DNA from: DAIOHQ01 sp036744635 | GTDB lineage: Bacteria > Planctomycetota > Phycisphaerae > Tepidisphaerales > Tepidisphaeraceae | Assembly: GCA_036744635.1 (NCBI GenBank) | Contig: DAIOHQ010000069.1 | Span: 1 to 19,855, forward strand | Length of the DNA: 19,855 nucleotides | Direction of reading: 5' to 3' | Notes under the pieces: model-generated | What the model was told of the DNA's origin: nothing | Seen by the model: only the letters and a program-made list of their open reading frames with translations | Database searches by the model: none | Shown here: positions 1 to 7,747 of the stretch, one piece after another | Layout of the letters: each line of letters starts with the position of its first letter | Numbering within the stretch: the stretch's first letter is position 1 | Position numbers and translations under genes: made by a program

Positions 1-108
1 TTCAGAATGACATCAGCGCGGATTGAAGGGCGCGTAATCGTGCACGGTGATATAGGACTGGGGGGCGGTTTCGGATAATCTGCGTGGTCTTGACGAAAGG
101 CAGAGACG
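1..108. other. Upstream stretch, possible tail of a preceding plus-strand gene
   Basis: Only plus frame 1 is open from the window edge, ending at TAA 76-78, so the last 25 codons of a preceding gene could lie here. The translated tail is Gly-rich and matches nothing I recognise. No convincing promoter pair is visible. The purine-rich AAAGG at 96-100 serves as ribosome binding site for the gene that starts at 109. Confidence 0.2.
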
Positions 109-993
109 TTGACGGAGTTTCAAGCGGGATTTCTGGATGTGCCGAGCTTACTGGAGAGCAGCCAGCCGGCGGCGCGGCGCGGATGGCTGGCTTATGGGGT
201 GGGACTGTTTCTGCTGGTGGTGCTGGGCAGCGCCATCCTCAGCGCCCGTTCGACGGAGATGGCGGCGGCGGTGGAGGCGCTGTCGAGCGTGGCGATGGTC
301 GGCCTGACCGTGGGCATGGGGGTGATCATGTGGAAAACGGTGCGGCGGCAGCGCGGCGAGCTGCAGCAGCTTGAAGCGGTTTCCGAGCTGGTGCAATTGC
401 GGCGCTGGCAGGAGGCGGCGATGCTGCTGCAGGCATTGCTTGGAGCGCCGATGCGCTCGCCGGCGGCGCGGATTCAGGCGCTGATCTATCTCACATCGGT
501 ATTGGCGCGCTATCATCGCTTCGACGATGCCCGCGCCGTGCAGGAATACATCCTGGAGCACGTGCGCCTCGATCCGGGCACCGAGCATGGCCTGCGGCTG
601 GGGCGGGCGATGGCGATGCTGCGCGAGGATCATCTGTTCGACGCCGACCGGGCCATCAACGAGCTGCGGCGGATGGATGCGGCGGGCGACTCGGCGGGTT
701 TGGCGCTGATCGAGATTTACCGGGACGTGAAGACCGGCCATCCCAACGAGGCCATCGAGCTGTTTTCCGAGAAGCTGGACATCCTGCGGCAGGGGCTGGG
801 GCATCGCGTGGGTGATGCGTATGTGCTGATCGCCAAGGCGCACGATCTGCTGGGGCAAACCACTCAGGCGGCAATCGTCTATGAGAAGGCGACGCTGCTG
901 GCGCCGCTGTCGGAGATGCAGCGCCGTTATCCGGAAGTGGCCGGGCTGGCGGAAAAGTATCGGCCGGCGGGTGCGCCCGCGGAGGCGGCATGA
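109..993 (+). CDS. Membrane-anchored TPR-like helical-repeat protein (294 aa)
   Basis: Two hydrophobic helices are visible at residues 26-45 and 55-75, followed by a basic stretch (KTVRRQR) and then about 210 residues of amphipathic helix pairs with Ala/Leu-rich spacing, typical of tetratricopeptide-like repeats (for example the region around ARYHRFDDARAVQEYILEH and the ALLG...AAIVYEKATLLAP tail). It is probably an inner-membrane protein with a protein-binding domain on one side; no catalytic motif is seen. The start chosen is TTG at 109, because AAAGG lies 8 bases upstream and the first in-frame ATG would fall inside the second hydrophobic region. Its stop overlaps the next start (ATGA), so the two are translationally coupled. 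The partner has the same architecture, suggesting an old duplication. The ABC importer begins 31 bp after the pair, so all may share one transcript. The function is unknown. Confidence 0.75.
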   Translation: MTEFQAGFLDVPSLLESSQPAARRGWLAYGVGLFLLVVLGSAILSARSTEMAAAVEALSSVAMVGLTVGMGVIMWKTVRRQRGELQQLEAVSELVQLRRWQEAAMLLQALLGAPMRSPAARIQALIYLTSVLARYHRFDDARAVQEYILEHVRLDPGTEHGLRLGRAMAMLREDHLFDADRAINELRRMDAAGDSAGLALIEIYRDVKTGHPNEAIELFSEKLDILRQGLGHRVGDAYVLIAKAHDLLGQTTQAAIVYEKATLLAPLSEMQRRYPEVAGLAEKYRPAGAPAEAA

Positions 994-1820
994 TCACGGT
1001 CGATTCGGCCATCAACCGCTTCCGCCGCGACCTGACGTTGGGCGGGCTGCTGAAGCTTTTGCTCCTGGCCGGGGCGATGGGGTGCCTGCTGGCGGGCCCG
1101 TTTCTCGGGCCGGCGCGTAATTCCACCACGCTGCTGTTCGCGATCGGCGGGCTGTGGCTTTTCCTGAGCTATACCAGCATGCGCAGCTCGCGGCTGGCGG
1201 CCGATTCGCCTTCGCTGATCGCATCGGGACAATACGAGGCGGCCGAGCAGCGCATCGAGCGGGCGCTGGGAACGTTCTCCATCTTTCGCACCGTGAAGCT
1301 GGTAAGCCTTCATCACCTGGCGCTGCTGCGGCACGCGCAGCGGCGCTGGCAGGAATCGGCGCTGCTGTCGCGAGTGCTGCTGTCGCAGCGGCTTGGGACG
1401 CTGCAGGGATTGGCCAAGCCCAGCCGGCTGATCCTGGCGGATTCGCTGCTGGAAATGGGCGATGCCCAAGGCGCCCATGAAGCCATCGCCCGGCTGTACG
1501 AGCAGCGGCTGACGCTGGGGGAGGCGCTGAACCTGACGTTGATCCAACTCGACTATCAGTCGCGGATCGGGGCGTGGGAGCAGATGCTGTCGGCGGTGAT
1601 GACCAAGGTGCAGCTTGCCGAGCTGATGCCCACCAACAGCGCGGCGCGGGCGCAGGCGTTTCTGGCATTGGCGGCGCGGAAGAGCGGCAACATCGCGCTG
1701 TTTGACTGGCTGCGCAAACGGGTTGAGCTGCTGGTGAACGTGCAGGAACTGTGTTCCGCCCGGCCGATCCTGTGGGAGCTTTGGCGCGAGCCGGGGGGCG
1801 CAGTCGACCGGCTCGCGTAA
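990..1820 (+). CDS. Second membrane-anchored TPR-like protein (276 aa)
   Basis: The architecture repeats that of the upstream neighbour: a short basic N-terminus (RFRRD), two hydrophobic segments at about residues 19-40 and 45-62, then helical repeats (SGQYEAAEQRIERAL, AQRRWQESALLSRVLL, LEMGDAQGAHEAIARLY) that read as TPR-like helix pairs. The ATG at 990 overlaps the upstream TGA, so the genes are coupled and their products probably act together, perhaps as a heteromer in the membrane. There are no enzyme motifs. The gene ends 31 bp before the ABC ATPase. I cannot name a family beyond TPR-like; a role as an accessory to the neighbouring transporter is inferred only from position. Confidence 0.72.
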   Translation: MITVDSAINRFRRDLTLGGLLKLLLLAGAMGCLLAGPFLGPARNSTTLLFAIGGLWLFLSYTSMRSSRLAADSPSLIASGQYEAAEQRIERALGTFSIFRTVKLVSLHHLALLRHAQRRWQESALLSRVLLSQRLGTLQGLAKPSRLILADSLLEMGDAQGAHEAIARLYEQRLTLGEALNLTLIQLDYQSRIGAWEQMLSAVMTKVQLAELMPTNSAARAQAFLALAARKSGNIALFDWLRKRVELLVNVQELCSARPILWELWREPGGAVDRLA

Positions 1821-1836
1821 TGCACGCGCCGGCCGC

Positions 1837-1842
1837 TACAAT
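1837..1842 (+). promoter_or_regulatory. TACAAT box 9 nt before the ATPase start (possible leaderless promoter)
   Basis: TACAAT matches the -10 consensus at five of six bases and ends 9 nt before the ATG at 1852. Transcription from it would begin about at the start codon and give a leaderless mRNA. No Shine-Dalgarno sequence is visible before this ATG, which fits. No -35 box is present at the right distance, so chance is quite possible. Confidence 0.2.
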
Positions 1843-1851
1843 CCCGCCAGT

Positions 1852-2916
1852 ATGACCTCCGTCCGTCTCGATCACATCAGCAAGCGTTTCGACCAGACGG
1901 TGGCGCTGGATGACATCAACCTGCGCATCGAAGCCGGCGAGCTGTTTTTCCTGCTTGGTCCCAGCGGCTGCGGCAAGAGCACGCTACTGCGCCTGATCGC
2001 CGGGCTGCACGAGCCGGGCGCAGGTTCTGTGTGGTTCAACGACCGTGACGTTACCCGCCTGGGTACCGAGGTGCGCAACGCGGTGATGTGCTTCCAGAGC
2101 TATGCGCTGTGGCCGCACATGTCGGTGCTGGAGAACGTGCGCTTTGGGCTGAACGTGCGCGGCGTCGGCAAAGACGAGCAACTGGGGCGCGTCCACGAGG
2201 TGCTCAAGCTGGTGCAGCTTGATGCGCTGGCCGAGCGCAAGCCCAATCAACTCTCCGGCGGCCAGCAGCAGCGGGTGGCGTTGGCGCGGGCGCTGGCGGT
2301 CAATCCCGACTGCCTGCTGCTCGATGAGCCGCTTTCCAACCTTGACGCCAAGCTGCGTCACGAGATGCGGAGTGAAATCCGCCGCATCTGCAAGGAGTCG
2401 GGGTTTACCACCATCTACGTCACTCACGATCAGAAGGAGGCGCTGAGCGTCGCCGATCGGATCGCGGTGCTGCGGGCGGGGAAGCTGGTGCAGGTGGGGA
2501 CGCCGGCCGAGCTGTATCATCGCCCGGCCACGAGCTTCGTCGCCGACTTCATCGGGCAGACGAACCTGATCGAAGGAACTGTCGCCGGCCGCGATGGCGA
2601 GCATCTGCGCGTGCGGACGGCGGTGGGGATCATTCTGGCGACTGGCGGCGGCGCGATAGGAGATGTCGGCGCCGATTCCCGCGTGATCGTCAGCGTGCGC
2701 CCTGAAATGATCTCGCTGAGTCGAGCGCCGCGCCCGGGCGTCAATCAGCTCGCCGGCGCGGTGGTTGAGACCACGTTTCTCGGCGAAACCAGCGAGCACG
2801 TGATCGACGTGAACGGCCAGCGCATCAAGTTGATTTGCGCCCCGCCGCGATTCGGGCTGGAAGGAAACGTGAACCTGGAATTCTCCCCCGACGATGCGGT
2901 GGTTTTGCCGGAGTAG
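1852..2916 (+). CDS. ABC importer ATPase, Fe(III)/AEP/spermidine type (FbpC/PotA-like)
   Basis: This is the cytoplasmic ATP-hydrolysing subunit of a binding-protein-dependent importer. All nucleotide-binding motifs are intact: Walker A GPSGCGKST (36-44), Q-loop Gln82 in CFQSYALWPH, signature LSGGQQQR (134-141), Walker B LLLDEP (155-160) with catalytic Glu159, D-loop SNLD (162-165) and switch His192 (VTHDQKEAL). Residues about 240-354 form a TOBE-like C-terminal domain. The length of 354 aa is normal for the CysA/PotA/FbpC group of ATPases. The start is ATG 1852; there is no obvious ribosome binding site. The binding-protein gene follows after 3 bases and the fused permease after that, so this is the ATPase of that system. 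The substrate (iron, 2-aminoethylphosphonate, polyamine and similar) cannot be decided from the ATPase. Confidence 0.93.
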   Translation: MTSVRLDHISKRFDQTVALDDINLRIEAGELFFLLGPSGCGKSTLLRLIAGLHEPGAGSVWFNDRDVTRLGTEVRNAVMCFQSYALWPHMSVLENVRFGLNVRGVGKDEQLGRVHEVLKLVQLDALAERKPNQLSGGQQQRVALARALAVNPDCLLLDEPLSNLDAKLRHEMRSEIRRICKESGFTTIYVTHDQKEALSVADRIAVLRAGKLVQVGTPAELYHRPATSFVADFIGQTNLIEGTVAGRDGEHLRVRTAVGIILATGGGAIGDVGADSRVIVSVRPEMISLSRAPRPGVNQLAGAVVETTFLGETSEHVIDVNGQRIKLICAPPRFGLEGNVNLEFSPDDAVVLPE

Positions 2917-2919
2917 CGG

Positions 2920-4512
2920 GTGCGCCTCTACGTCTATCTCATCCTCCTGCTGCTGGTGCTGGGGGCGCCGTTCGCGATGCGCGCGGTGCTGCTGCAAACG
3001 CAGATGCAACCTGCCGGCGTGGGCGCGGGCGGTCCCATCGCCGGTAAGCTGGTCATCGTCACGCCTCATAACCAGGACATCCGCCGCGAGTTTGGGCGGG
3101 CGTTTGCAGCCTGGCATCGCGAAAAATATGGCACTGCCGTCCAGCTTGACTTCCGCACGCCCGGCGGCACCAACGACATCCAGCGCATGCTCGAAACCAC
3201 CTATCGGCCGTGGGTGCGTCCCGATGGCATCGATCCGGCCATGCCCGCCGGCATCGACATCGTCTGGGGCGGCGGCGATTTCTTCTTCGATAACACCCTC
3301 AACAACTTCCAGAGCCAGTTTGGAAAATACAGTGTGCTGCAGCCCATCGACCTTGCTCCGGAGCTGCTCCATGAGACGTTCCCCAGCCCGCTGCTGGCCG
3401 GGGTGAAGCTGTACGATTATCGCGCTGATGCCGATGGGAAGCCGCTGCCGCCGCGCTGGGTGGGCGTGTGCCTCAGCAGCTTCGGCATCGTCTACAGTCC
3501 CGATTTGTATCAGTCGCTTGGCCTGGCCGCGCCCAATACCTGGCATGACCTTGCCGATGAGCGACTGGCCGGGCTGGTGGCGCTGGCCGATCCAACCCAC
3601 AGCGGATCGGTCGCGGTGGCCTATGAAATGCTCATCCAGCGCGCCATGGCCGACCGGGAAGAAGAGCTTTTTGGGCGCATGCCCGAGCTAAAAGCGATGA
3701 CGCCCAAGGCGCGCCAGGAAAACGTCGAATATTGCCGCGCCATCGACAGTGGCTGGAAGCAGGGCATGCGGGATCTATTGCTGATGGCCGCCAATGCCCG
3801 CTATTTCACCGATTCGGCGACGCAGGTTGCCGGCGATGTCGCCAACGGCGAAGCCGCCGCGGGAGTGGCGATCGATTTCTATGGCCGCGTCTATCAGGAG
3901 AGCGTGGGTTCGCGCCGCTGCACGTTCATCATGCCGCGCGGGGCTACCGCGATCACGCCTGATCCAATCGGCATCCTGTATGGCGTGAAAGGAAAACAGA
4001 AGGAACTGGCAACGCACTTCGTCGAATTCATGCTCACGAAGCCGGCGCAGCTCCTGTGGATTCTCAGGCCCGGCCAGTCCGGCGGCCCGGCCGAGCGCAG
4101 CCTGCGCCGGCCGCCGATTCGCCGCGATCTGTATGCAGACCGCGCCGGCTGGGCGGATGATGTCGATCCGTTCAATGACGCGGCCGGGTTCAACCAGCGC
4201 GGCGAATGGATGACGCTCTTCGGCGATGAGCGCATGTTCTGGGCGGCCGCCTGGATCGACAGCCGCGATGGCCTCAAGGATGCCTACGACAAGATCCGCG
4301 TGGTTCCCGATCCGCAATTCCGCGCCCAGCTCATCGCCAAGCTGGCCGACCTGCCGGTCGAACGAAAGGATGTTGAAGACTATCAGCGCGAACGCCGACA
4401 AGCGGAACGCGACCCAGCGGTGAACGCCGAAGAATGGAAAGCCCGCCAGCGCATCCGCTGGGCGCGTACGTTCCGGGAGCATTACGCCGGCGTGGCCGCG
4501 GAGGCGCGATGA
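2920..4512 (+). CDS. ABC importer substrate-binding protein, oversized, membrane-anchored (530 aa)
   Basis: The GTG start at 2920 lies 3 bases after the ATPase stop. Residues 4-22 are a hydrophobic export signal or anchor with no lipobox Cys and no clear signal-peptidase site, so the protein may stay tethered to the membrane. The mature part begins GKLVIVTPHN and continues with IRREFGRAFAAWH and FRTPGGTNDIQRML, the opening of the family 1 Fe(III)-type periplasmic binding proteins. Later segments FGIVYSPDLYQSLGL and NTWHDLADERLAGLVALADP are the usual hinge-region wording of that family. At 530 aa it is well over the common 330-360 aa. The extra length is largely C-terminal, charged and rich in Arg/Glu (about residues 380-530). 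The role is to deliver substrate to the permease encoded downstream; the substrate is not readable. Confidence 0.85.
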   Translation: MRLYVYLILLLLVLGAPFAMRAVLLQTQMQPAGVGAGGPIAGKLVIVTPHNQDIRREFGRAFAAWHREKYGTAVQLDFRTPGGTNDIQRMLETTYRPWVRPDGIDPAMPAGIDIVWGGGDFFFDNTLNNFQSQFGKYSVLQPIDLAPELLHETFPSPLLAGVKLYDYRADADGKPLPPRWVGVCLSSFGIVYSPDLYQSLGLAAPNTWHDLADERLAGLVALADPTHSGSVAVAYEMLIQRAMADREEELFGRMPELKAMTPKARQENVEYCRAIDSGWKQGMRDLLLMAANARYFTDSATQVAGDVANGEAAAGVAIDFYGRVYQESVGSRRCTFIMPRGATAITPDPIGILYGVKGKQKELATHFVEFMLTKPAQLLWILRPGQSGGPAERSLRRPPIRRDLYADRAGWADDVDPFNDAAGFNQRGEWMTLFGDERMFWAAAWIDSRDGLKDAYDKIRVVPDPQFRAQLIAKLADLPVERKDVEDYQRERRQAERDPAVNAEEWKARQRIRWARTFREHYAGVAAEAR

Positions 4513-4556
4513 ACGCAACAGCGGGCTATGAAACGAGCCGTTCGTGCATGCATCGT

Positions 4557-4653
4557 CGTAGCACGGGTTTCCAACCCGTGCCGCAGTGCGCAGTTTTCCC
4601 AAGCGATTTGTTCAATTTGACCTGTTCGGCACGGGTTGGAAACCCGTGCTACG
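4557..4653. repeat. REP/BIME-like inverted repeat pair inside the ABC operon
   Basis: The arms 4557-4582 and 4628-4653 are perfect reverse complements over 26 bp, separated by a 45-bp spacer. Each arm is itself a hairpin: GCACGGGTT and AACCCGTGC around a three-base loop. This is the familiar REP-type doublet of planctomycete and other bacterial genomes, probably mobilised by a REP-associated tyrosine transposase encoded elsewhere; no transposase is seen here. It lies between the stop of the binding protein and the start of the permease and could stabilise the upstream part of the message or partly terminate transcription. An upstream in-frame TTG (4636) of the permease frame falls within the right arm and is an artefact. 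Confidence 0.85.
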
Positions 4654-4680
4654 GGGACGGAATTTACCCGCGCGAATCTC

Positions 4681-6408
4681 ATGGCTGAATCGCAAACAAC
4701 CCGCGCCAAGCCCGCTCATCTCGCCTTAGCGGCGGGGTTGTATCTGTTCTTCGCGCTGTTCCTCATCTGGCCGATCGTGTGGGTGGTGCGCAGTGGATTC
4801 GTCACGAAATCCGGGCACTTCACGCTCAGTTTCATCGCACTGATTTTCCAGGATCCCGTCCTGGTGCGCGGGCTGGTCAATGCCATCGTGATCGCCGTCG
4901 TGGTGACGGTGTTATGCCTGCTGATCGCACTGCCGCTGGCGATCCTCAGCGTGCGCTATGACTTCCCCGGCCGGGCGCTCTTTTCCGGCCTGCTGCTGGT
5001 TCCCCTGGTGCTGCCGCCCTTTGTCGGCGCCATTGGAATGCGCCTGGTGCTGGGCCGCTTCGGCACGCTCACCCAACTGCTGGGCGGCGGCGGTCCGGCC
5101 GGGATCGACTGGCTCGGCAGATTGCGCGTCGTGGGTATCATTCTTGTCGAGGCGCTGCACCTGTATCCAATCATGTTGCTTAACGTGCAGGCCTCGCTGG
5201 CCAACATCGACCCCGCGATGCAGCAGGCCGCCGCCAACCTCGGCGCTTCGCGCTGGACCATCTTTCGCAAAATCACCCTGCCGCTCATCCGCCCCGGCCT
5301 CTTCGCCGGCGCTACCCTCGTGCTGATCTGGAGCTTCACCGAGCTGGGCACGCCGCTGATGTTCGACTTCAACACCATCACCCCCGTGCAGGTGTTCAAG
5401 CAGATTACCGACGTCGCCGACAATCCGCTGCCGTACGCCCTGGTGGTCGTCACGCTGATCGTCTCGACGCTGCTTTATATCACCGGCAAGCTGGTGCTCG
5501 GCCGCGGCTTTGACGCCGCCACCACCAAGGCCTCCGTCGCCGCCGGCGCAAAAAAGCTGCGCGGCGGCAAGGCATTTTTTGCTGCCTTGCCCTTCGCGAT
5601 TGTCTTCCTCGCCGCGGTCTCGCCCCACATCTCGGTCATCCTCACCAGCATCTGCTCGACGGGGGCGTGGTACAAATCGCTGCTGCCATCTTCGCTGACG
5701 CTGAGCCATTACTCTGCCGCGTTGGTCGATGATCTGGCCATTCCCAGCATTTGGCGCTCGATTGAATATGCGTTGCTGGCGACGATGATCGCGATTCTCG
5801 TCGGCCTGGGCGTGTCGATCATCGTCGTGCGCAGCGCCGTCCCCGGGCGCAATCTGATCGACTCCCTGGCGATGCTTCCGCTGGCCGTGCCCGGGCTGGT
5901 GCTGGCCTTCGGCTATCTGTCGATCAGCATCTGGTTTAAGCAGAAGCTGGGAACCCGCGCGCCGCTCTGGCTGGACGTGCAGGAATCGCCCTTCGTGCTG
6001 CTGGTAATCGCCTATGCGGCGCGGCGGCTGCCGTACGTGGTGCGCTCGATCGTGGCCGGCCTGCAGCAGACCCCGCGCGACCTGGAACTGGCCGCGGCCA
6101 ACCTCGGGGCTGGCCGCTTCCGCGTGCTGGCGAAAATCACCATCCCGCTCATTCTCGCCAACGTCATCGCCGGCGCACTGCTTGCCTTTGCCTTCGCCAT
6201 GCTCGAAGTCAGCGATTCGCTGATCCTCGCCCAACGCAAGGAGTACTACCCGATCACCAAAGCCATCTGGGAACTCTCGCAGCGCCTTGGCGATGGGCTG
6301 TATATCGCCAGCGCCCTGGGAGTCTGGGCGATGATTTTGCTCACGCTCACCATCCTCTCCGCCAATTCGCTGCTCGGGAAAAAAATGGGCGCGATATTCC
6401 GGGTATAA
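4681..6408 (+). CDS. Fused ABC importer permease, FbpB/AfuB-like, two permease domains (575 aa)
   Basis: This is an inner-membrane permease with about 12 hydrophobic helices, made of two homologous six-helix halves joined by a short hydrophilic linker (about residues 276-298). Each half carries the cytoplasmic EAA loop that docks the ATPase: QQAAANLGASRWTIFRKITLP (about 181-201) and LELAAANLGAGRFRVLAKI (about 468-486). The fused form is the rule for Fe(III)-type importers (FbpB, AfuB, ThiP) and agrees with there being only one permease gene. I start it at ATG 4681 (MAESQTT): the 15 codons available upstream come from the inverted repeat and should not be counted. No good ribosome binding site is visible before 4681. 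It is downstream of ATPase and binding protein on the same strand, so together they make a full importer. Confidence 0.9.
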   Translation: MAESQTTRAKPAHLALAAGLYLFFALFLIWPIVWVVRSGFVTKSGHFTLSFIALIFQDPVLVRGLVNAIVIAVVVTVLCLLIALPLAILSVRYDFPGRALFSGLLLVPLVLPPFVGAIGMRLVLGRFGTLTQLLGGGGPAGIDWLGRLRVVGIILVEALHLYPIMLLNVQASLANIDPAMQQAAANLGASRWTIFRKITLPLIRPGLFAGATLVLIWSFTELGTPLMFDFNTITPVQVFKQITDVADNPLPYALVVVTLIVSTLLYITGKLVLGRGFDAATTKASVAAGAKKLRGGKAFFAALPFAIVFLAAVSPHISVILTSICSTGAWYKSLLPSSLTLSHYSAALVDDLAIPSIWRSIEYALLATMIAILVGLGVSIIVVRSAVPGRNLIDSLAMLPLAVPGLVLAFGYLSISIWFKQKLGTRAPLWLDVQESPFVLLVIAYAARRLPYVVRSIVAGLQQTPRDLELAAANLGAGRFRVLAKITIPLILANVIAGALLAFAFAMLEVSDSLILAQRKEYYPITKAIWELSQRLGDGLYIASALGVWAMILLTLTILSANSLLGKKMGAIFRV

Positions 6409-6445
6409 AGGGGCGACGATTCTCGAACGTCCTGGCGACCATAGC

Positions 6446-6524
6446 TGTCATGCTGAGCGTACTCGCGAAGGATCTGGCCTCGAACGTCCAAGCCAGATGC
6501 TTCGCGAGTACGCTCAGCATGACA
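6446..6524. repeat. 33-bp near-perfect hairpin repeat after the ABC operon
   Basis: The arms 6446-6478 and 6492-6524 are reverse complements at 32 of 33 positions, with a 13-bp loop. The core sequence (TGTCATGCTGAGCG...) is a type of dispersed inverted repeat seen widely in bacterial genomes. It lies 37 bp after the permease stop and would form a very stable hairpin in RNA, but no T-run follows, so it is not a classical intrinsic terminator. The 11-mer CTCGAACGTCC occurs at 6422-6432 and again in the loop at 6479-6489. An upstream in-frame ATG (6450) for the next gene lies in the left arm and is not a credible start. Confidence 0.8.
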
Positions 6525-6572
6525 AAGCGCCGGCTAGGGAAGGTGTTCGGGAATCGCGGTCGTTTATTTAGG

Positions 6573-7478
6573 ATGGAGGCGACAGCAAATTTCCCCACCC
6601 GCGAAAGTCGATATACTACTCGGGCATCGTCCGCAAGGCACCGCCAACCCGGAGATGCGACGACCGCGGCACAGCGATTTGATTTGACCGGCAAGGTGGC
6701 GCTGGTAACCGGCGGGGCGCGGGGCATCGGAAGGGGCATCGCCGTCGCCTTCGCCCAGCACGGCGCGGACGTGGCGGTCGTAGACCGCGCCCCGCCCGAC
6801 AAAATCGCCCCCGTCCTCGACGAAATCCGCGCCCTCTCGCGCAGGGCATTGGGCATCCAGCAGGACCTGGCCAACCTCGATCAGCTCGACGCTTTGGCCG
6901 AGAACGTGTGGCAGGCCTTCGGCAAAGTCGACATTCTCGCCAACATCGCCGGCATCGCCGCGGTCGAGCATTTCGCCGACATCACCCCCGCGCGCTGGCG
7001 GAAGATACTCGCGGTCAATCTCGATGCGCCATTCTTCCTCTGTAAGGCCATCGCCATCCGCATGGCCCGGGCGAAAATCGCCGGGCGGATCATCAACATG
7101 TCCTCGCTGAACGCCTATCTCGGCAGCGCCGGCCTGACCCATTACAACGCCTCCAAGGCCGGCCTCGAGCAGGTCACCAGGACGCTGGCCATCGAGCTCG
7201 GCGAGTACGGCATCAACGTCAACTCGATCAACCCCGGCAACGTGGAGACCGACATCGGCGAGGAGTTCAAGCCCGAGCCTGGCTTCATGGACTATTACCG
7301 CGAGCACATCCCGCTCGGCCATCGCATCGCCAAGGTGGAAGACATTGTCGGCGCCGCGGTGTTTCTGGCCTCTCCCGCCAGCAGGTTCATGACCGGCCAG
7401 CACATCATTGTGGATGGCGGGTTGTCGTGTCAGCATATCCCCCGCTGCTATTTCCTCAGCCAGCATCCGATCAAATGA
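6573..7478 (+). CDS. Short-chain dehydrogenase/reductase (SDR), classical type
   Basis: This is an NAD(P)-dependent oxidoreductase of the classical SDR family with a Rossmann fold. From ATG 6573 (301 aa) the motifs are TGGARGIG (46-53) for the cofactor, Asp71 at the end of strand 2 (often a sign of NAD preference), NIAG (124-127, usual NNAG), and a catalytic Ser178, Tyr191 and Lys195 (YNASK, with Tyr 13 after Ser as expected). PGNVETDI and the C-terminal FMTGQHIIVDGG are also typical. The wording recalls sugar or gluconate dehydrogenases and FabG-like enzymes, but the substrate cannot be read. The start is uncertain. The first 35 residues look unconserved, a TATACT box sits at 6612-6617 inside them, and TTG 6684 (264 aa, starting right at the fold) is an alternative. 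It ends 3 bp from a convergent ORF. Confidence 0.85.
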   Translation: MEATANFPTRESRYTTRASSARHRQPGDATTAAQRFDLTGKVALVTGGARGIGRGIAVAFAQHGADVAVVDRAPPDKIAPVLDEIRALSRRALGIQQDLANLDQLDALAENVWQAFGKVDILANIAGIAAVEHFADITPARWRKILAVNLDAPFFLCKAIAIRMARAKIAGRIINMSSLNAYLGSAGLTHYNASKAGLEQVTRTLAIELGEYGINVNSINPGNVETDIGEEFKPEPGFMDYYREHIPLGHRIAKVEDIVGAAVFLASPASRFMTGQHIIVDGGLSCQHIPRCYFLSQHPIK

Positions 7479-7481
7479 CTC

Positions 7482-7679
7482 TTATCGCGGGCGGTGGCGC
7501 TGGCGGATGCCGGCCGCCCCGAGGGAAAGCGAAAGCATCGCCGCCACCAGATACAACAGCGTCCGCCAGTCGGACATGGCAAACCCGATCTTCATGCGCA
7601 GATAGGCCTCATAGAACAAGACCCCCGCGCTGATGATGAAGGAGTAAGAGAGCCGTTCCAGCCAGCGCGCGGAGTTCAT
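7482..7679 (-). CDS. Small two-helix membrane protein (65 aa), hypothetical
   Basis: From ATG 7679 the ORF reads MNSARWLERLSYSF and gives two hydrophobic segments, about residues 10-27 (SYSFIISAGVLFYEAYL) and 37-54 (LLYLVAAMLSLSLGAAGI), ending in a basic tail RQRHRPR. That is a sensible small membrane protein with a positive cytoplasmic end. An in-frame ATG at 7733 would add 18 residues. No clear ribosome binding site is present at either start. It is convergent with the dehydrogenase and lies directly after the RHS fragment, so it could be chance or a remnant; I do not recognise a family. Confidence 0.4.
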   Translation of the reverse strand: MNSARWLERLSYSFIISAGVLFYEAYLRMKIGFAMSDWRTLLYLVAAMLSLSLGAAGIRQRHRPR

Positions 7680-7747
7680 GGCGTCGTTGTAACCGAAAGG
7701 GGGAAGGACAACACACGCCAGGAAACAGTCCAACCTCCGTATTGACT

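Noticed and set aside
1984..3600. 538-codon minus-strand open frame
   Set aside because: It is antisense to the ABC ATPase and binding-protein genes, with His/Arg/Gln-rich composition typical of a shadow frame.
4636..4680. Longer N-terminus for the permease from TTG 4636
   Set aside because: The codons derive from the right arm of the REP-like repeat, and the encoded residues are the usual false translation of such repeats.
4912..6234. 440-codon minus-strand open frame
   Set aside because: It is antisense to the permease, Gln/His/Arg/Gly-rich, with no motif; a shadow frame.
6446..6524. Intrinsic terminator for the ABC operon
   Set aside because: The hairpin is strong, but no run of T follows either arm, and the sequence is of a dispersed-repeat type; it is listed as a repeat.
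6450..6572. Longer N-terminus for the dehydrogenase from ATG 6450
   Set aside because: The start lies in the left arm of the 33-bp hairpin and the residues are a translation of the repeat.
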